A stretch of 64,000 nucleotides of DNA from Pseudomonadota bacterium (GTDB lineage Bacteria > Pseudomonadota > Gammaproteobacteria > Acidiferrobacterales > UBA6901): positions 578,196-642,195 of the forward strand of contig JAJYEX010000001.1 of the NCBI GenBank assembly GCA_021785515.1, read 5' to 3'. The position numbers and the translations under genes were made by a program. This document shows positions 11,120-21,667 of the stretch, one piece after another (position 1 is the first letter of the stretch; each line of letters begins with the position of its first letter). The notes under the pieces are model-generated. The model did not search any database. It worked only from the letters and a program-made list of their open reading frames with translations, and had not been told where the DNA came from.

Positions 11120-12028
11120 ATGTCTGGGGCGGTGCTTGCGGTCAAAGTCGACGTAGACACCGATCGGGGCACGCGTATCGGCGTGCCCAATCTGCTGGCG
11201 CTGTTCCGTGAACTCGGAATTCTGGCCACATTCCTATTTTCGCTCGGCCCGGATAATACCGGACGGGCGATTAAGCGTGTGTTTCGTCCTGGGTTTTTTA
11301 CCAAGGTCGCACGTACGAATGTCGTTGGAATGTATGGGGTTCGCACCCTGCTCAACGGGGTTCTGCTTCCAGGGCCGCATATCGGGCGCCGCAACGAGAA
11401 GGTAATGCGTGCTGCACGTTCCGCAGGCCACGAGGTCGGAATTCACTGCTACGACCACATACGCTGGCAGGATGCACTCGGACGGATGCGACAGACGGAA
11501 GTGGTCGAGGAGTTCGGAAAGGCTCAACGTGAATTTCAGCGGATATTCGGGGAACCGGCCGCCACGGCGGGCGCGGCAGGCTGGCAGGCAAATGGCTACA
11601 GCCTGGCCGCGTACGACGAGGCCGGACTGCGGTACGCAAGTGACGCACGCGGAACCCATCCGTTCTTACCTCGCGTTGGACGACAGGTATTCCGCACATT
11701 GCAGATTCCGACGACCTTGCCGACCCTGGATGAGCTGCTCGGACGGCCAGGATATAGCGATGCGCAGATCCTTGATTTGTACCTGTCGCGCCTGCGTGCC
11801 GGCGGACTGCACGTACTGACCGTGCACGCGGAAATCGAGGGGATGAGCAAGTTGCCGTTTTTTCGCGAGCTGCTGAGCGGCGTCCTGTCGGCACCGGTAC
11901 GTTTGTGCCGACTTACTGATATTGCTGAGGAACAGCTGCGCGCACGCCAGGCGATTCCGGTTTGCGAACTCGCACAGGGTCAGGTAGACGGCCGCTCAGG
12001 TACCCTTGCCGTACAGCGCTGCGCCTGA
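11120..12028 (+). CDS. arnD: 4-deoxy-4-formamido-L-arabinose-phosphoundecaprenol deformylase
   Basis: NodB-like deacetylase with VKVDVDTDRGTRIGVPNLL and GHEVGIHCYDHIRWQD, end of Arn cluster. Confidence 0.85.
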   Translation: MSGAVLAVKVDVDTDRGTRIGVPNLLALFRELGILATFLFSLGPDNTGRAIKRVFRPGFFTKVARTNVVGMYGVRTLLNGVLLPGPHIGRRNEKVMRAARSAGHEVGIHCYDHIRWQDALGRMRQTEVVEEFGKAQREFQRIFGEPAATAGAAGWQANGYSLAAYDEAGLRYASDARGTHPFLPRVGRQVFRTLQIPTTLPTLDELLGRPGYSDAQILDLYLSRLRAGGLHVLTVHAEIEGMSKLPFFRELLSGVLSAPVRLCRLTDIAEEQLRARQAIPVCELAQGQVDGRSGTLAVQRCA

Positions 12029-12044
12029 AACCACACGACCGCAA

Positions 12045-13025
12045 TCAACTACCGGTCCTGTGGAGTCCGTCTTGGGGTTCGGCGGTGTCGGACATTAGCG
12101 GGTGCAGTCCCAGTTTATCGAATAGAGCCTCATCCTGGTCCGTGCCGGGGTTCGGGGTGGTAAGAAGCCGGTCGCCGTAGAAAATGGAGTTGGCTCCGGC
12201 AAAGAAACACATTGCCTGCAGCGCCTCCGGCATATCACGTCGACCGGCCGATAGCCGGATGAAGCTGCGGGCAACCGCCAATCTGGTTACTGCAATCGTC
12301 CGGACGAATTCGATGGGGTCGAGTGCCGGAAGGTCACCGAGCGGCGTGCCTGGAATGCGCACCAGCAGGTTGATGGGTACGCTTTCCGGCTGAGGATCTA
12401 GGGCCGCGAGCTGCGCAATCAATCCTGCACGATCGGAGCGCCTTTCTCCCATGCCGACAATCCCACCGCTGCAGACCTTTATGCCGGCTTCGCGCACAAG
12501 CCTGAGCGTATCGATCCGGTCCTGCCAGCGATGCGTGCGGACCACCTGTGCATAAAACTCCGGGGCAGTATCGATATTGTGGTTGTAGTAGTCCAGTCCG
12601 GCCTGCGCCAGCTGTTGCGCCTGATCTTCACGCAACATCCCGAGGGTCACACAGGTTTCCAATCCCAGGGAGCGCACTGCCCGAACCATGTCGAGCACAG
12701 GCTCCAGATCCCGCTGTTTGGGCCCGCGCCATGCCGCACCCATGCAAAAGCGGGTGGCGCCCCGCTCCTTAGCGGCGCGGGCCGCCTCGGTAACCTCTGC
12801 AAGCGATAGCAGGGCCTGATTGTCGACCCCGGTGTGGTAACGGGCAGACTGCGAACAGTAACCGCAGTCTTCCGAGCAGCCGCCGGTCTTGATAGACAGC
12901 AGGGTGCTTACCTGCACCGCGTTGGGATCGAAATTCTGGCGGTGCACGACGTGGGCACGATACAGAAGGTCGTTGAACGGCAGATCAAAGAGGGTTTCGA
13001 CCTGGTTGACGGTCAGAACAGGCAT
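12045..13025 (-). CDS. bioB: biotin synthase
   Basis: [26 protein letters not shown] radical SAM motif, [13 protein letters not shown]. Confidence 0.95.
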   Translation of the reverse strand: MPVLTVNQVETLFDLPFNDLLYRAHVVHRQNFDPNAVQVSTLLSIKTGGCSEDCGYCSQSARYHTGVDNQALLSLAEVTEAARAAKERGATRFCMGAAWRGPKQRDLEPVLDMVRAVRSLGLETCVTLGMLREDQAQQLAQAGLDYYNHNIDTAPEFYAQVVRTHRWQDRIDTLRLVREAGIKVCSGGIVGMGERRSDRAGLIAQLAALDPQPESVPINLLVRIPGTPLGDLPALDPIEFVRTIAVTRLAVARSFIRLSAGRRDMPEALQAMCFFAGANSIFYGDRLLTTPNPGTDQDEALFDKLGLHPLMSDTAEPQDGLHRTGS

Positions 13026-13118
13026 AGCACGGCGCTCGCGGCTGGTGGAGAGGCGAAACTAGGCGAAGCAGTGGCCCTTGTCAACCCTAATTTCCGACCT
13101 GAGTTGACGGGGATTAGC

Positions 13119-13865
13119 CTAACCCAGGCGGCGTTGGATGGCCTCCAGGCTCGTGAGGTGAACGTATTTGCCCCGCACGGTAAGCAGTCCTTCTTCCTGG
13201 AAACGCGAAAACAGCCGGCTCACGGTTTCAAGGGCAAGACCCAGGTAGTCACCCAGATCCTGGCGCGACATGTGAAGTTTGATGTCCGTGGCGGACAGAC
13301 CCAAGCGTGCCTGACGCTCGGAAAAACTGTGCAGGCATGCAAGCACGCGTTCATCTGCACTCATCTTGCCGATCATGAGCAGCAGCTTGCTTTCCCGCCC
13401 GATCTCTCCGCTCATCAAACGCAGCAGCTGGTGCTGCAGTCCCGTAATGCGTCGCGCGAGTTCCTCAAGCCGACCCCATGGAATCTCACAGACCTCGGAA
13501 ACACTTAGCGCCTCAGCGTCGCAGCGGTGCCGCTCTCCATCAATCGCCTCGATGCCAAGAATCTCGCCAGGCAACTGGAACCCGGTAATCTGGATACGAC
13601 CATCCCCAAGAAGCTCCGAGGTCTTCATCGCTCCGGACCGTATCGCATACAGCATCTTCAACGGCTCACCCATGCGATACAGCTGCTCTCCCTTGCGCAG
13701 CGTGCGCCGTCGTCTGACCATCTGCTCGAGTGCCGTCAGGTCATCCCCGTGCAGCCCTAAAGGCAAACACAGGTCCCGCAAGCTGCAATCCTTGCAGGCC
13801 GTCTTGACGTTGGCCATGCTGACTACGGTCGCGCCCGCCTCGGGCGTCGTAAGGACTTTGGACAC
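13119..13865 (-). CDS. fnr: FNR-family oxygen-responsive transcriptional regulator
   Basis: N-terminal CKDCSLRDLC (C-X2-C-X5-C) plus internal VCEIPW cysteine, cNMP-binding fold, C-terminal HTH (MSRQDLGDYLGLALETVSRLFSRFQEEGLL). Confidence 0.92.
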   Translation of the reverse strand: MSKVLTTPEAGATVVSMANVKTACKDCSLRDLCLPLGLHGDDLTALEQMVRRRRTLRKGEQLYRMGEPLKMLYAIRSGAMKTSELLGDGRIQITGFQLPGEILGIEAIDGERHRCDAEALSVSEVCEIPWGRLEELARRITGLQHQLLRLMSGEIGRESKLLLMIGKMSADERVLACLHSFSERQARLGLSATDIKLHMSRQDLGDYLGLALETVSRLFSRFQEEGLLTVRGKYVHLTSLEAIQRRLG

Positions 13866-14145
13866 AGGCGCAGACCTCCTGTAAGGTCAAGATCGTGCTC
13901 TGGGCACGACAGAACATAATTTCAAGCGCTGAATGCGTTTGGCCTTGTTTTCCCCGAGCTCATCGCAGAATTGCCGTACGCCTGCCTCCCAACGGCCTTC
14001 GCCGCCGAACCAGATGGGTCGACCTCGGATGAGGTTGTTTACAACGACACGGTCCCGGGCGCATGACATCCATGCCTGCCTGATACGGCTATATACCGAC
14101 CCAGCTCCTCTGCCAACCGCACATCCGGAACGCGGCACATGCGGT

Positions 14146-15534
14146 CTAAATGACCTTGGAAAACCGCTGCGCGCTCTGCTCGCGCAGATACCGGTCAAAA
14201 ACCATGCAGATGTTCCGGATAAGAAGCTTGCCGGCGGGCAGAACCCGAATCGAATGCGGGTCGACTGTGAGCAGACCGTCTTCCTGCATGGGTACGAGCT
14301 CCCGCAGTTCGCGCGCAAAATAGTCTGCAAAGCGAACATTGAACCGTCCACTGATCGATTCCATATCCAGTTCGAAATGACAGATAAGCCGCGTTATGAT
14401 CTCGCGCCGCAGACGATCATCTTCGCTCAGCCCTAGACCGCGCATTACGGGAATATGGTCCGCGTCGACCAAGGAATAATACTCTTCAAGCGTACGCACA
14501 TTCTGGCTGTAGCTTGCGCCAAGCTTGCCGATTGCGGTGATTCCCAGAGCGACGAGATCGCAATCGGCGTGGGTGGAGTAACCCTGAAAATTACGATAGA
14601 GCGTGCCATTACGCTGCGCAATCGCAAGCTCGTCGTCCGGACGCGCGAAATGATCCATACCGATATACACGTAACCGGCAGCTTCCAGCTTGTCGATTGT
14701 AAGCTGAAGTATGTCTAGCTTGTTCCCGGCGCTTGGGAGATCCGCGACATTGATGCGGCGCTGCGGCTTGAACAGCTCCGGAAGGTGCGCATAATTGAAA
14801 ACTGAAAGCCGCTCCGGTCCGGCGGCGATAACACGATCGAGCGTCCGCTCGAAACTGTCCCGCGTCTGATGCGGCAGTCCATATATGAGGTCAATATTGG
14901 TCGAACGAAACCCGTGTCGCCGGGCCGCTTCAAGCACCGCCACCGTTTCCTCTTCGGACTGCACTCGGTTAACCGCCTTCTGCACTACGGGATCGAAATC
15001 CTGAACGCCCAGGCTGATGCGGTTAAACCCCAGCTCACGCAGCAGGCGTATCGTCTCTCCGTCGGCGGTACGGGGATCCACCTCAATGGAGTATTCCCCC
15101 GTATCATCACTGCGCAGGCTGAAGTGTTCACGCAGCGTTGCCATCAAAGCCTGCATTTCGGCCGCAGAGATGAACGTCGGCGTACCCCCACCCCAGTGCA
15201 GCTGGTCAACTGGCCTGGCGCGGTCAAATAGCGCTCCTTGAAGGGCAATTTCACGATGCAGCCGCTGCAAATAGGGCGCCGCACGCGCATGATCCTTGGT
15301 TACTACCTTATTACAGGCACAGTAGTAACACACCGTGTCACAGAATGGCACGTGAACGTAAAGCGAGAGCGCTGGTGGTGGCGTTCCGCTGTTGCTGCGG
15401 GCGGCCCAGGCGCGATATTCGGACTCGCCGAAACCCTGATGGAACTGGACTGCGGTCGGATACGACGTATAGCGCGGCCCCGCCTTGTCATAGCGGCGCA
15501 GAAGTTCCGGTTCGAATTTTACGGAATGATTCAT
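14146..15534 (-). CDS. hemN: oxygen-independent coproporphyrinogen III dehydrogenase
   Basis: CDTVCYYCACNKVVTKD radical SAM motif, HWGGGTPTF; start taken at MNHSVKFEPELL. Confidence 0.92.
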   Translation of the reverse strand: MNHSVKFEPELLRRYDKAGPRYTSYPTAVQFHQGFGESEYRAWAARSNSGTPPPALSLYVHVPFCDTVCYYCACNKVVTKDHARAAPYLQRLHREIALQGALFDRARPVDQLHWGGGTPTFISAAEMQALMATLREHFSLRSDDTGEYSIEVDPRTADGETIRLLRELGFNRISLGVQDFDPVVQKAVNRVQSEEETVAVLEAARRHGFRSTNIDLIYGLPHQTRDSFERTLDRVIAAGPERLSVFNYAHLPELFKPQRRINVADLPSAGNKLDILQLTIDKLEAAGYVYIGMDHFARPDDELAIAQRNGTLYRNFQGYSTHADCDLVALGITAIGKLGASYSQNVRTLEEYYSLVDADHIPVMRGLGLSEDDRLRREIITRLICHFELDMESISGRFNVRFADYFARELRELVPMQEDGLLTVDPHSIRVLPAGKLLIRNICMVFDRYLREQSAQRFSKVI

Positions 15535-15913
15535 ATTGTCACTTGCCAGCTGGCACCACTGGTGGGCTGTTACAAAGCCCGGTGTACGGCACCGAATAAA
15601 GACCAAAACCGGTATTTTGCCAATACAGGCCGCAGAAGACCGAATCGGTACAGAACCATGGCCCACGGGCAGAGGGCCACCGCTGTTAAGCGTACCGCAC
15701 ACCTGTGGTGATGCGCCATCTTAAACCGATGCAATTTGGCTACGGGGCACGAAAGACCCCTCGCGCCCATCACAATGTACTGATTTTGTAATATCTTCGA
15801 GAAAAACCAGCAGCCCCGGGCCCGCTGGAGCCAACCCAGCAGCCGGCAGGGCCCGCGCGCTTTGGACATGCTGGGGTGGGGTCAACGCCGGGGGCCGACC
15901 ACCGGCGCATATG

Positions 15914-15927
15914 TTGACGCGGGTCAA
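15914..15927. promoter_or_regulatory. FNR/Dnr-type palindrome TTGAC-GCGG-GTCAA upstream of ubiT
   Basis: Perfect dyad, 62 bp upstream of the ubiT start. Confidence 0.55.
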
Positions 15928-15988
15928 TCGCGGCACCGCCTCTCCCGGCTAAAATCAGTAGTTTTCAACCGACCCAGAGGTATGTCGC

Positions 15989-16492
15989 ATGCGCCTTCCG
16001 CTCCAGCCTGCCCTAGTCGGCCTGCGCGTGATACCGGAAACTGTCCACAGCCGGGTCATGGCGACCGTGCTCAACCACCTGCTGCGCGGCCAGGCCATCG
16101 AGCAGAGGCTTCCGGATCTCGAAGGGAAACGGGTAGACATCGAGATCTCCGACGCCCCCTGCACCCTGAGACTGCAGGTGTCCGGATCGAAAATACACGC
16201 CTGCTCCCAGAAATCGTCCATCTGCGACGTACGCATCCGGGGTACACTGGCGGATTACTGGAAGCTTGCCACCCGCTCCGAGGATCCCGACACCTTATTC
16301 TTTGCCCGCCGCCTGTGCCTGGAAGGCGACACTGAGACTGGTTTGTATATCAAGAACCTGCTGGACGCTCTGGAGTTCGACTGGCAGGCCCATACCGTGT
16401 CGGTACTGGGTCCGCGCCTCGGCCAGACCGTGAGCGGGCTGCTGCGCAATGTTGCAAGCACTGCGCCGATCTCGACGCGCAGACCCAGATAG
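15989..16492 (+). CDS. ubiT: SCP2-domain protein, UbiT (anaerobic ubiquinone biosynthesis accessory factor)
   Basis: SCP2-like fold sequence (LLRGQAIEQRLPDLEGKRVDIEISD...FARRLCLEGDTETGLYIKNLLDAL); ubiU/ubiV in the same window. Confidence 0.8.
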   Translation: MRLPLQPALVGLRVIPETVHSRVMATVLNHLLRGQAIEQRLPDLEGKRVDIEISDAPCTLRLQVSGSKIHACSQKSSICDVRIRGTLADYWKLATRSEDPDTLFFARRLCLEGDTETGLYIKNLLDALEFDWQAHTVSVLGPRLGQTVSGLLRNVASTAPISTRRPR

Positions 16493-16501
16493 CCACACGG
16501 T

Positions 16502-16528
16502 GATGGCTGCTGGCCATCAGCAGCCATC
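16502..16528. repeat. perfect 11-bp inverted repeat (GATGGCTGCTG-gccat-CAGCAGCCATC) after ubiT
   Basis: Read directly; no T-tract follows. Confidence 0.6.
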
Positions 16529-17053
16529 CAGCCCGCCACAGCAAGCACCCCAAATACCTATGTCCGGGCGAAAAGCACTGACGCGAACCTGACCAGCGTC
16601 ACGAAGGTTTGTGTACAAGCTTCAAACTTAGGACATTGGCAATTCGCGTCCCGTGGCCAATCAATCGGCCGTTTGCGCTCGCGCCACCACCCGCCTTCTC
16701 GCCGGGGAGTAACCATTTCCCCACGATCAGACCTTTATAAGACCGGCTTGTCTTGATCGAGATCGATGAGCACGCGTTCGGGATTCTTCTGTACCCTAGC
16801 CCGCTCAGGCATGAGCCCGCTGAACATCATGAATTGACGGTACTAGCCCTGCTCCAAAGCCACCAATTCCTTGTAACCCTGATATGTTACCCTGCCATGA
16901 ACAACTGCCGCGTGAATTCTGGCTCAGTATGGTGACGGTCTCTTCACGCGCAAACGTCCTCTTGGAAATCGTTAGCTATTTTCCAGGCCGGATATCCCCT
17001 CAATCGGCGTAAGACAAAAATCGCCGGCCAGGTCACAATGCAAAAACCTTTGA

Positions 17054-18100
17054 TCATGCAACTACATCTCTTTCCATTCGCCAGAACACCGTTTCGTTGG
17101 CACGCAGCGGCACAACCGCGTCGCCCCCAAGCGGAATTTCCGCGGGGACGCGCCAGGAATCCTTAACCAGCGTCACGGTGTCGCGGTTGCGCGGCAAGCG
17201 ATAGAAATCCGGCCCATGAAAACTGGCGAACGCCTCGAGCTTGTCGAGCGCGCCGACCCGCTCGAAGACCTCGGCGTACAATTCAAGTGCGGCGTGCGCG
17301 GTGTAAATCCCGGCACAGCCGCAGGGGGATTCTTTAGCGCGCCGGCCGTGCGGTGCGCTATCAGTGCCCAAGAAAAACTTCGGGCTGCCGCCTGTGGCCG
17401 CAGCAACGAGCGCTCTACGGTGTCCATCGCGCTTCAACACCGGCAAACAATAGTGGTGCGGGCGCAGGCCCCCGGCGAACAGGTCGTTACGGTTAAGCAG
17501 CAAGTGGTGCGCGGTGATCGTAGCTGCCACATTTTGTCCAGCCTGCTCAACAAACGCCACGCCCTCTTCCGTCGTTATGTGCTCAAGCACCATGCGAAGT
17601 TTTGGAAACAGGCGCAGAAGCGGCACCATGTGGCGCTCAAGAAACACCGCCTCGCGATCAAAGACGTCCACGTCACAATCGGTTACCTCACCATGTAGCA
17701 GCAGCGGCAGGTCGTGCCTTTCCATCTCGGCCAATACCGGGTACACACGCTCAATGTTGGTAACGCCGCTCTCAGAGTTGGTGGTAGCCCCGGCTGGGTA
17801 GTACTTGACCGCGCGAACCACGCCGCTCGCCTTTGTCCTGGCAATCTCCGAGGGAGCTGTGTAATCGGTGAGGTAGAGCGTCATGAGCGGCTCAAAGGAC
17901 AAGCCCGCAGGTAAAGCGGCCAGTATCCGCTCGCGGTATGAGCGCGCTTCTTCCAACGTCCGCACCGGCGGCTTGAGATTCGGCATGACAATAGCGCGCG
18001 CAAAGCGCTCCGCCGTGTCAGGGAGCACCGTACGCAGCATCATATCGTCGCGCAGGTGCAGGTGCCAGTCGTCGGGGCGGGTAAGGGTTAGCCGTTGCAC
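17054..18100 (-). CDS. pyrC: dihydroorotase
   Basis: [29 protein letters not shown]. Confidence 0.95.
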   Translation of the reverse strand: MQRLTLTRPDDWHLHLRDDMMLRTVLPDTAERFARAIVMPNLKPPVRTLEEARSYRERILAALPAGLSFEPLMTLYLTDYTAPSEIARTKASGVVRAVKYYPAGATTNSESGVTNIERVYPVLAEMERHDLPLLLHGEVTDCDVDVFDREAVFLERHMVPLLRLFPKLRMVLEHITTEEGVAFVEQAGQNVAATITAHHLLLNRNDLFAGGLRPHHYCLPVLKRDGHRRALVAAATGGSPKFFLGTDSAPHGRRAKESPCGCAGIYTAHAALELYAEVFERVGALDKLEAFASFHGPDFYRLPRNRDTVTLVKDSWRVPAEIPLGGDAVVPLRANETVFWRMERDVVA

Positions 18101-18107
18101 AGCGTCG

Positions 18108-19283
18108 TCACTTGTGTGCCGCCTCGCCCGCCAATCGCTGACGCCACAGCGCCATCGGCTTACGCGTCACAACCCGCCTGACCCTCAGGGCCCTGGCGCG
18201 CGCATCGTCGAGCGTGTCGCCGAGACAGGTAAAGTGTCCCATTTTACGCCCGGACCGCGCCGCGCGCTTGCCGTACAAATGGAGCTTGGCGCGTGGCTCA
18301 TTCAGGATCGCGTCCCACCGCGGTGCATGTGGAATCCAAAGGTCGCCGAGCAGATTGGTCATCGCCGCCGGACATAAAAGTGCGGGGTCGCCTAGCGGCA
18401 GTCCGCAAAGTGCGCGCACTTGCTGTTCGAACTGGGAGGTAATACAGGCGTCAAGGGTAACATGACCGCTGTTGTGCGGGCGCGGTGCAATCTCGTTAAC
18501 GAGCAATTCACCGTTGGACACGAAAAATTCGACTGCGAGCACGCCGACGTAGTCAAGCACACCGGCGATACGATTGGCTGCATCCACAGCCGCTTGCGCT
18601 ACGGCGGATGGCGTGCGTGCAGGAATCAAGCTGGTGTCGAGAATTCCACCCCGATGACGATTTTCAATCACAGGATACACAGCGGTGGCACCATCTGCCC
18701 CGCGCGCCAGGACCACCGAGATTTCCTTTTGAAAAACGGTCAGTTTTTCCAGCACGCAAGGCTCGCTCCCGAAACTCTCAAAGGCGGCAAGCGCCTCGGC
18801 AAGGCTGCGCACTCGCGCCTGGCCCTTGCCATCGTAACCCAGGCGGGCGCGTTTGAGCACGGCGGAACCGCCGAGGTGTACCAGCGCCTCAGATAGCCCG
18901 TCACTGTCGAGCACGACCGAGAAGGGTACCACAGCAAGACCGCACTCCGCGAGGAACCGCTTCTCACGGACGCGGTCCTGGGCGATGGCGACCGCCGCAA
19001 CGCCGGGCCGCACCGGCCGGACGCGCGCAAGAAATTCGAGGCTCGATGCCGGCACGTTCTCAAATTCGACGGTTACCGCTGCGCATTGGCGCGCGAGTTC
19101 ATCGAGCGCCTGCCGGTCGGCGTAATCAGCCGCGAGATGAACATCTGCTATACGCCCGGCGGGGCTATCCGGGTCTGGATCAAGCACGACGACCCGATAG
19201 CCCATACGCTGGGCGGTTACTGCAAACATACGCCCGAGCTGACCTCCGCCAAGCACCCCCACCGTGGCACCGGGGAGGATCAT
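18108..19283 (-). CDS. purK: 5-(carboxyamino)imidazole ribonucleotide synthase
   Basis: ATP-grasp, [29 protein letters not shown]. Confidence 0.95.
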   Translation of the reverse strand: MILPGATVGVLGGGQLGRMFAVTAQRMGYRVVVLDPDPDSPAGRIADVHLAADYADRQALDELARQCAAVTVEFENVPASSLEFLARVRPVRPGVAAVAIAQDRVREKRFLAECGLAVVPFSVVLDSDGLSEALVHLGGSAVLKRARLGYDGKGQARVRSLAEALAAFESFGSEPCVLEKLTVFQKEISVVLARGADGATAVYPVIENRHRGGILDTSLIPARTPSAVAQAAVDAANRIAGVLDYVGVLAVEFFVSNGELLVNEIAPRPHNSGHVTLDACITSQFEQQVRALCGLPLGDPALLCPAAMTNLLGDLWIPHAPRWDAILNEPRAKLHLYGKRAARSGRKMGHFTCLGDTLDDARARALRVRRVVTRKPMALWRQRLAGEAAHK

Positions 19284-19768
19284 TTTGGCAACTTCATGGC
19301 GCGAACCTTGGCGGTCTGGCGACGGCGAAAATTCGCAAGCTTCCCGGCTAATTGTTCGTCGTGACCTGCAAGCATGGCCACCGCAAACAGCGCAGCGTTG
19401 GCCGCACCAGCCTCTCCGACGGCGAAGGTCGCAACCGGGATTCCTTTTGGCATCTGAACTATGGACAGCAGCGAATCAAGACCTTTTAAGGCACGCGAGG
19501 TCACAGGCACGCCGAGCACCGGCACCACGGTCTTGGCCGCCAACATCCCCGGCAGGTGTGCGGCGCCACCGGCGCCGGCAATGATACAGCGTAATCCGCG
19601 GTGAGATGCGGCTTCCGCATACTGATAGAGAAGGTCAGCGGTACGGTGGGCAGATACAACGCGCGCCTCGTGCGGCACCTGGAAGGTCTTGAGCATAGAC
19701 ACGGTGTGGCGCATGACATTCCAGTCGCTGCGGCTACCCATTACTACGCCGACAATAGGAGCTGCCAT
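19280..19768 (-). CDS. purE: 5-(carboxyamino)imidazole ribonucleotide mutase
   Basis: [36 protein letters not shown]. Confidence 0.95.
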   Translation of the reverse strand: MAAPIVGVVMGSRSDWNVMRHTVSMLKTFQVPHEARVVSAHRTADLLYQYAEAASHRGLRCIIAGAGGAAHLPGMLAAKTVVPVLGVPVTSRALKGLDSLLSIVQMPKGIPVATFAVGEAGAANAALFAVAMLAGHDEQLAGKLANFRRRQTAKVRAMKLPK

Positions 19769-20107
19769 CGTAACCTCTCCGGAGGGTTGGAAATTCGATT
19801 TTACGACACCTTACCGAACAGCGAAGTATTGCCGGACATAATGACGCGGCCGCCGATTCCGCGCCCGTACTTTGGCGGCGGGCCTTTGTCATCTGACGGC
19901 AAACACGTTGGGTAGTGAGCCATTCACTCCATTACAAAAAGCCGTGCTACCGGCCGAGGAATATCGTCATTCCACGTGAGCAATTGGGTAGAAGGTGTTT
20001 CGCTGTTGACCCTCCAGGCATTTCCCTATCCTTGGATGACAAGCACAGCCCTGTCCGCGACCAGCCATCGGTAACCCCGTCGATAGCGGGCCGAATACGC
20101 GATAGAT

Positions 20108-20314
20108 CTATTGTTCTTCCGGCGGCAATCCCATTTTTCCCCGTTGAGCAATGGCCGCACGGCGTTCACGAGCAATGCGTCGAACAACTCCGATCATGGG
20201 TTTCAGCTCGACCGCCGCAGCGAGAGCGTCATCGACTGTCGGGGCCTTGTTGGCCTGACCAGGAGCTGACGGAAACTGCGGTTTGTGGGCTGAATCGCGT
20301 TCGTCGGATGACAT
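20108..20314 (-). CDS. small hypothetical protein
   Basis: 68 aa isolated ORF, MSSDERDSAHKPQFPSAPGQANKAPTVDDALAAAVELKP. Confidence 0.4.
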   Translation of the reverse strand: MSSDERDSAHKPQFPSAPGQANKAPTVDDALAAAVELKPMIGVVRRIARERRAAIAQRGKMGLPPEEQ

Positions 20315-20722
20315 GCGGGATTTCTCCTATTTCTCTTAACGAAGTGCGCATTGCAACAACGCTGAACGTCGCTCTGTGGACAAACCACTCAGAGCCCATA
20401 TGAACCAATGACCTACTCTGCATTCAAAGTGAAGCGGTCCGAACGTTACCCGGCGCCCGTGACGCATACCTGAAACCGCGTCTTTCTGTCGGTAACAATC
20501 CCCTCTTCCGCTTCAGTTCACCGTTTCAACAATCGCCGTAGTGCCTCAGCCGTTGGCTGCAGTACAGTTGCCAGGCATTACCGTCAATATCTCCGCACAC
20601 CAGTCGGTGCCACCGTGAAACCGGCCGGTCTGCAATATTAGCGGCGAGCAAACACCGCCGGTCGGCTCGGTTTCCGGGATATGCGCCCGTGACTGCGCGC
20701 TGTTCCTTCAGACCACCGGGCG

Positions 20723-21667
20723 TTACCAAACTGCGCTCTGCAGCGCAACACCATGCGCGCCGTGGCGCCTGGCTGCCTCCAGCAGGTCAGCCCGCATTCC
20801 GCCGAGCGCATATACGGGTACCGCGCAATTGCGCGTCAATGCCGCAAATTGATCCCAACCCAAACCGGGACGGCCTGGGTGACTGGCGCTGGGCAATACC
20901 TGGGACACCACGGCAAAATTGGCGTGCAGGCGTACCGCCTGCGCAAGCTCTTCGGGCCCGTGGCACGATGCCGCCCAGAAACTGGTTTCCGGTTGCGCAC
21001 GCAAGCGCATAAGCTGCTCTGCCCGCAAATGCACTCCATCAGCACCCGCGCGCAGGGCCGCTGAAACATCACCATTTACCAGCACCCGTGCCCGATAACG
21101 ATGGGCAAGTACTACGACACGGCGCGCGAACTGTGCAACCTGCTCAGTCGTCATCCAGGGTTCGCGTACCTGTATAAGCCTCACGCCAGACTCAAGCGCG
21201 GCTAAAAGCCGTGACATAAAACCGGACACCCCGTACTTGCGGGCGTGGGTTACCGCGTACACAGGCGGCAAATTGATTGCACTCATGACCCGCTGGTTCG
21301 CTGGGAGTAACGGTGCCACGGTAATGGCGGCCGGATCCTCCCAAACGATGCGCTGACCCTCGCGGCCGTGCGGCGTTCCGCGCCACGACAACACCCGAAA
21401 CACGTGCAGTCGTACAACCTTGTCAGCGTAGGCATGGTCATAGGTCATCCACGGGTAGGCGGTATCAAGCTCGATCCCGACCTCCTCATGCAGCTCCCGC
21501 GCAAGGGCACGACCGGCATCCTCGGCGATCTCGAATTTTCCCCCAGGGAATTCCCAAAAACCGCCGGAAACCTTCCCTGGTGGGCGTTCTGCAAGCAAAA
21601 CACAGCCGTCCGAACGCTGCACCACGGCGACGGCCACGTTTACAACAGGCAGCGGGGCGCTCATCAT
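20723..21667 (-). CDS. Nudix hydrolase (MutT-like) fused to thiamine-phosphate-synthase-like domain
   Basis: N-terminal Nudix box (GGKFEIAEDAGRALARELHEEVGIE), C-terminal TIM-barrel ThiE-like segment (VNGDVSAALRAGADGVHLRAEQLM). Confidence 0.88.
   Translation of the reverse strand: MMSAPLPVVNVAVAVVQRSDGCVLLAERPPGKVSGGFWEFPGGKFEIAEDAGRALARELHEEVGIELDTAYPWMTYDHAYADKVVRLHVFRVLSWRGTPHGREGQRIVWEDPAAITVAPLLPANQRVMSAINLPPVYAVTHARKYGVSGFMSRLLAALESGVRLIQVREPWMTTEQVAQFARRVVVLAHRYRARVLVNGDVSAALRAGADGVHLRAEQLMRLRAQPETSFWAASCHGPEELAQAVRLHANFAVVSQVLPSASHPGRPGLGWDQFAALTRNCAVPVYALGGMRADLLEAARRHGAHGVALQSAVW

Noticed and set aside
15539-15702. FNR box upstream of hemN
   Set aside because: No TTGAY-N4-RTCAA match was found in the region upstream of the likely hemN start.
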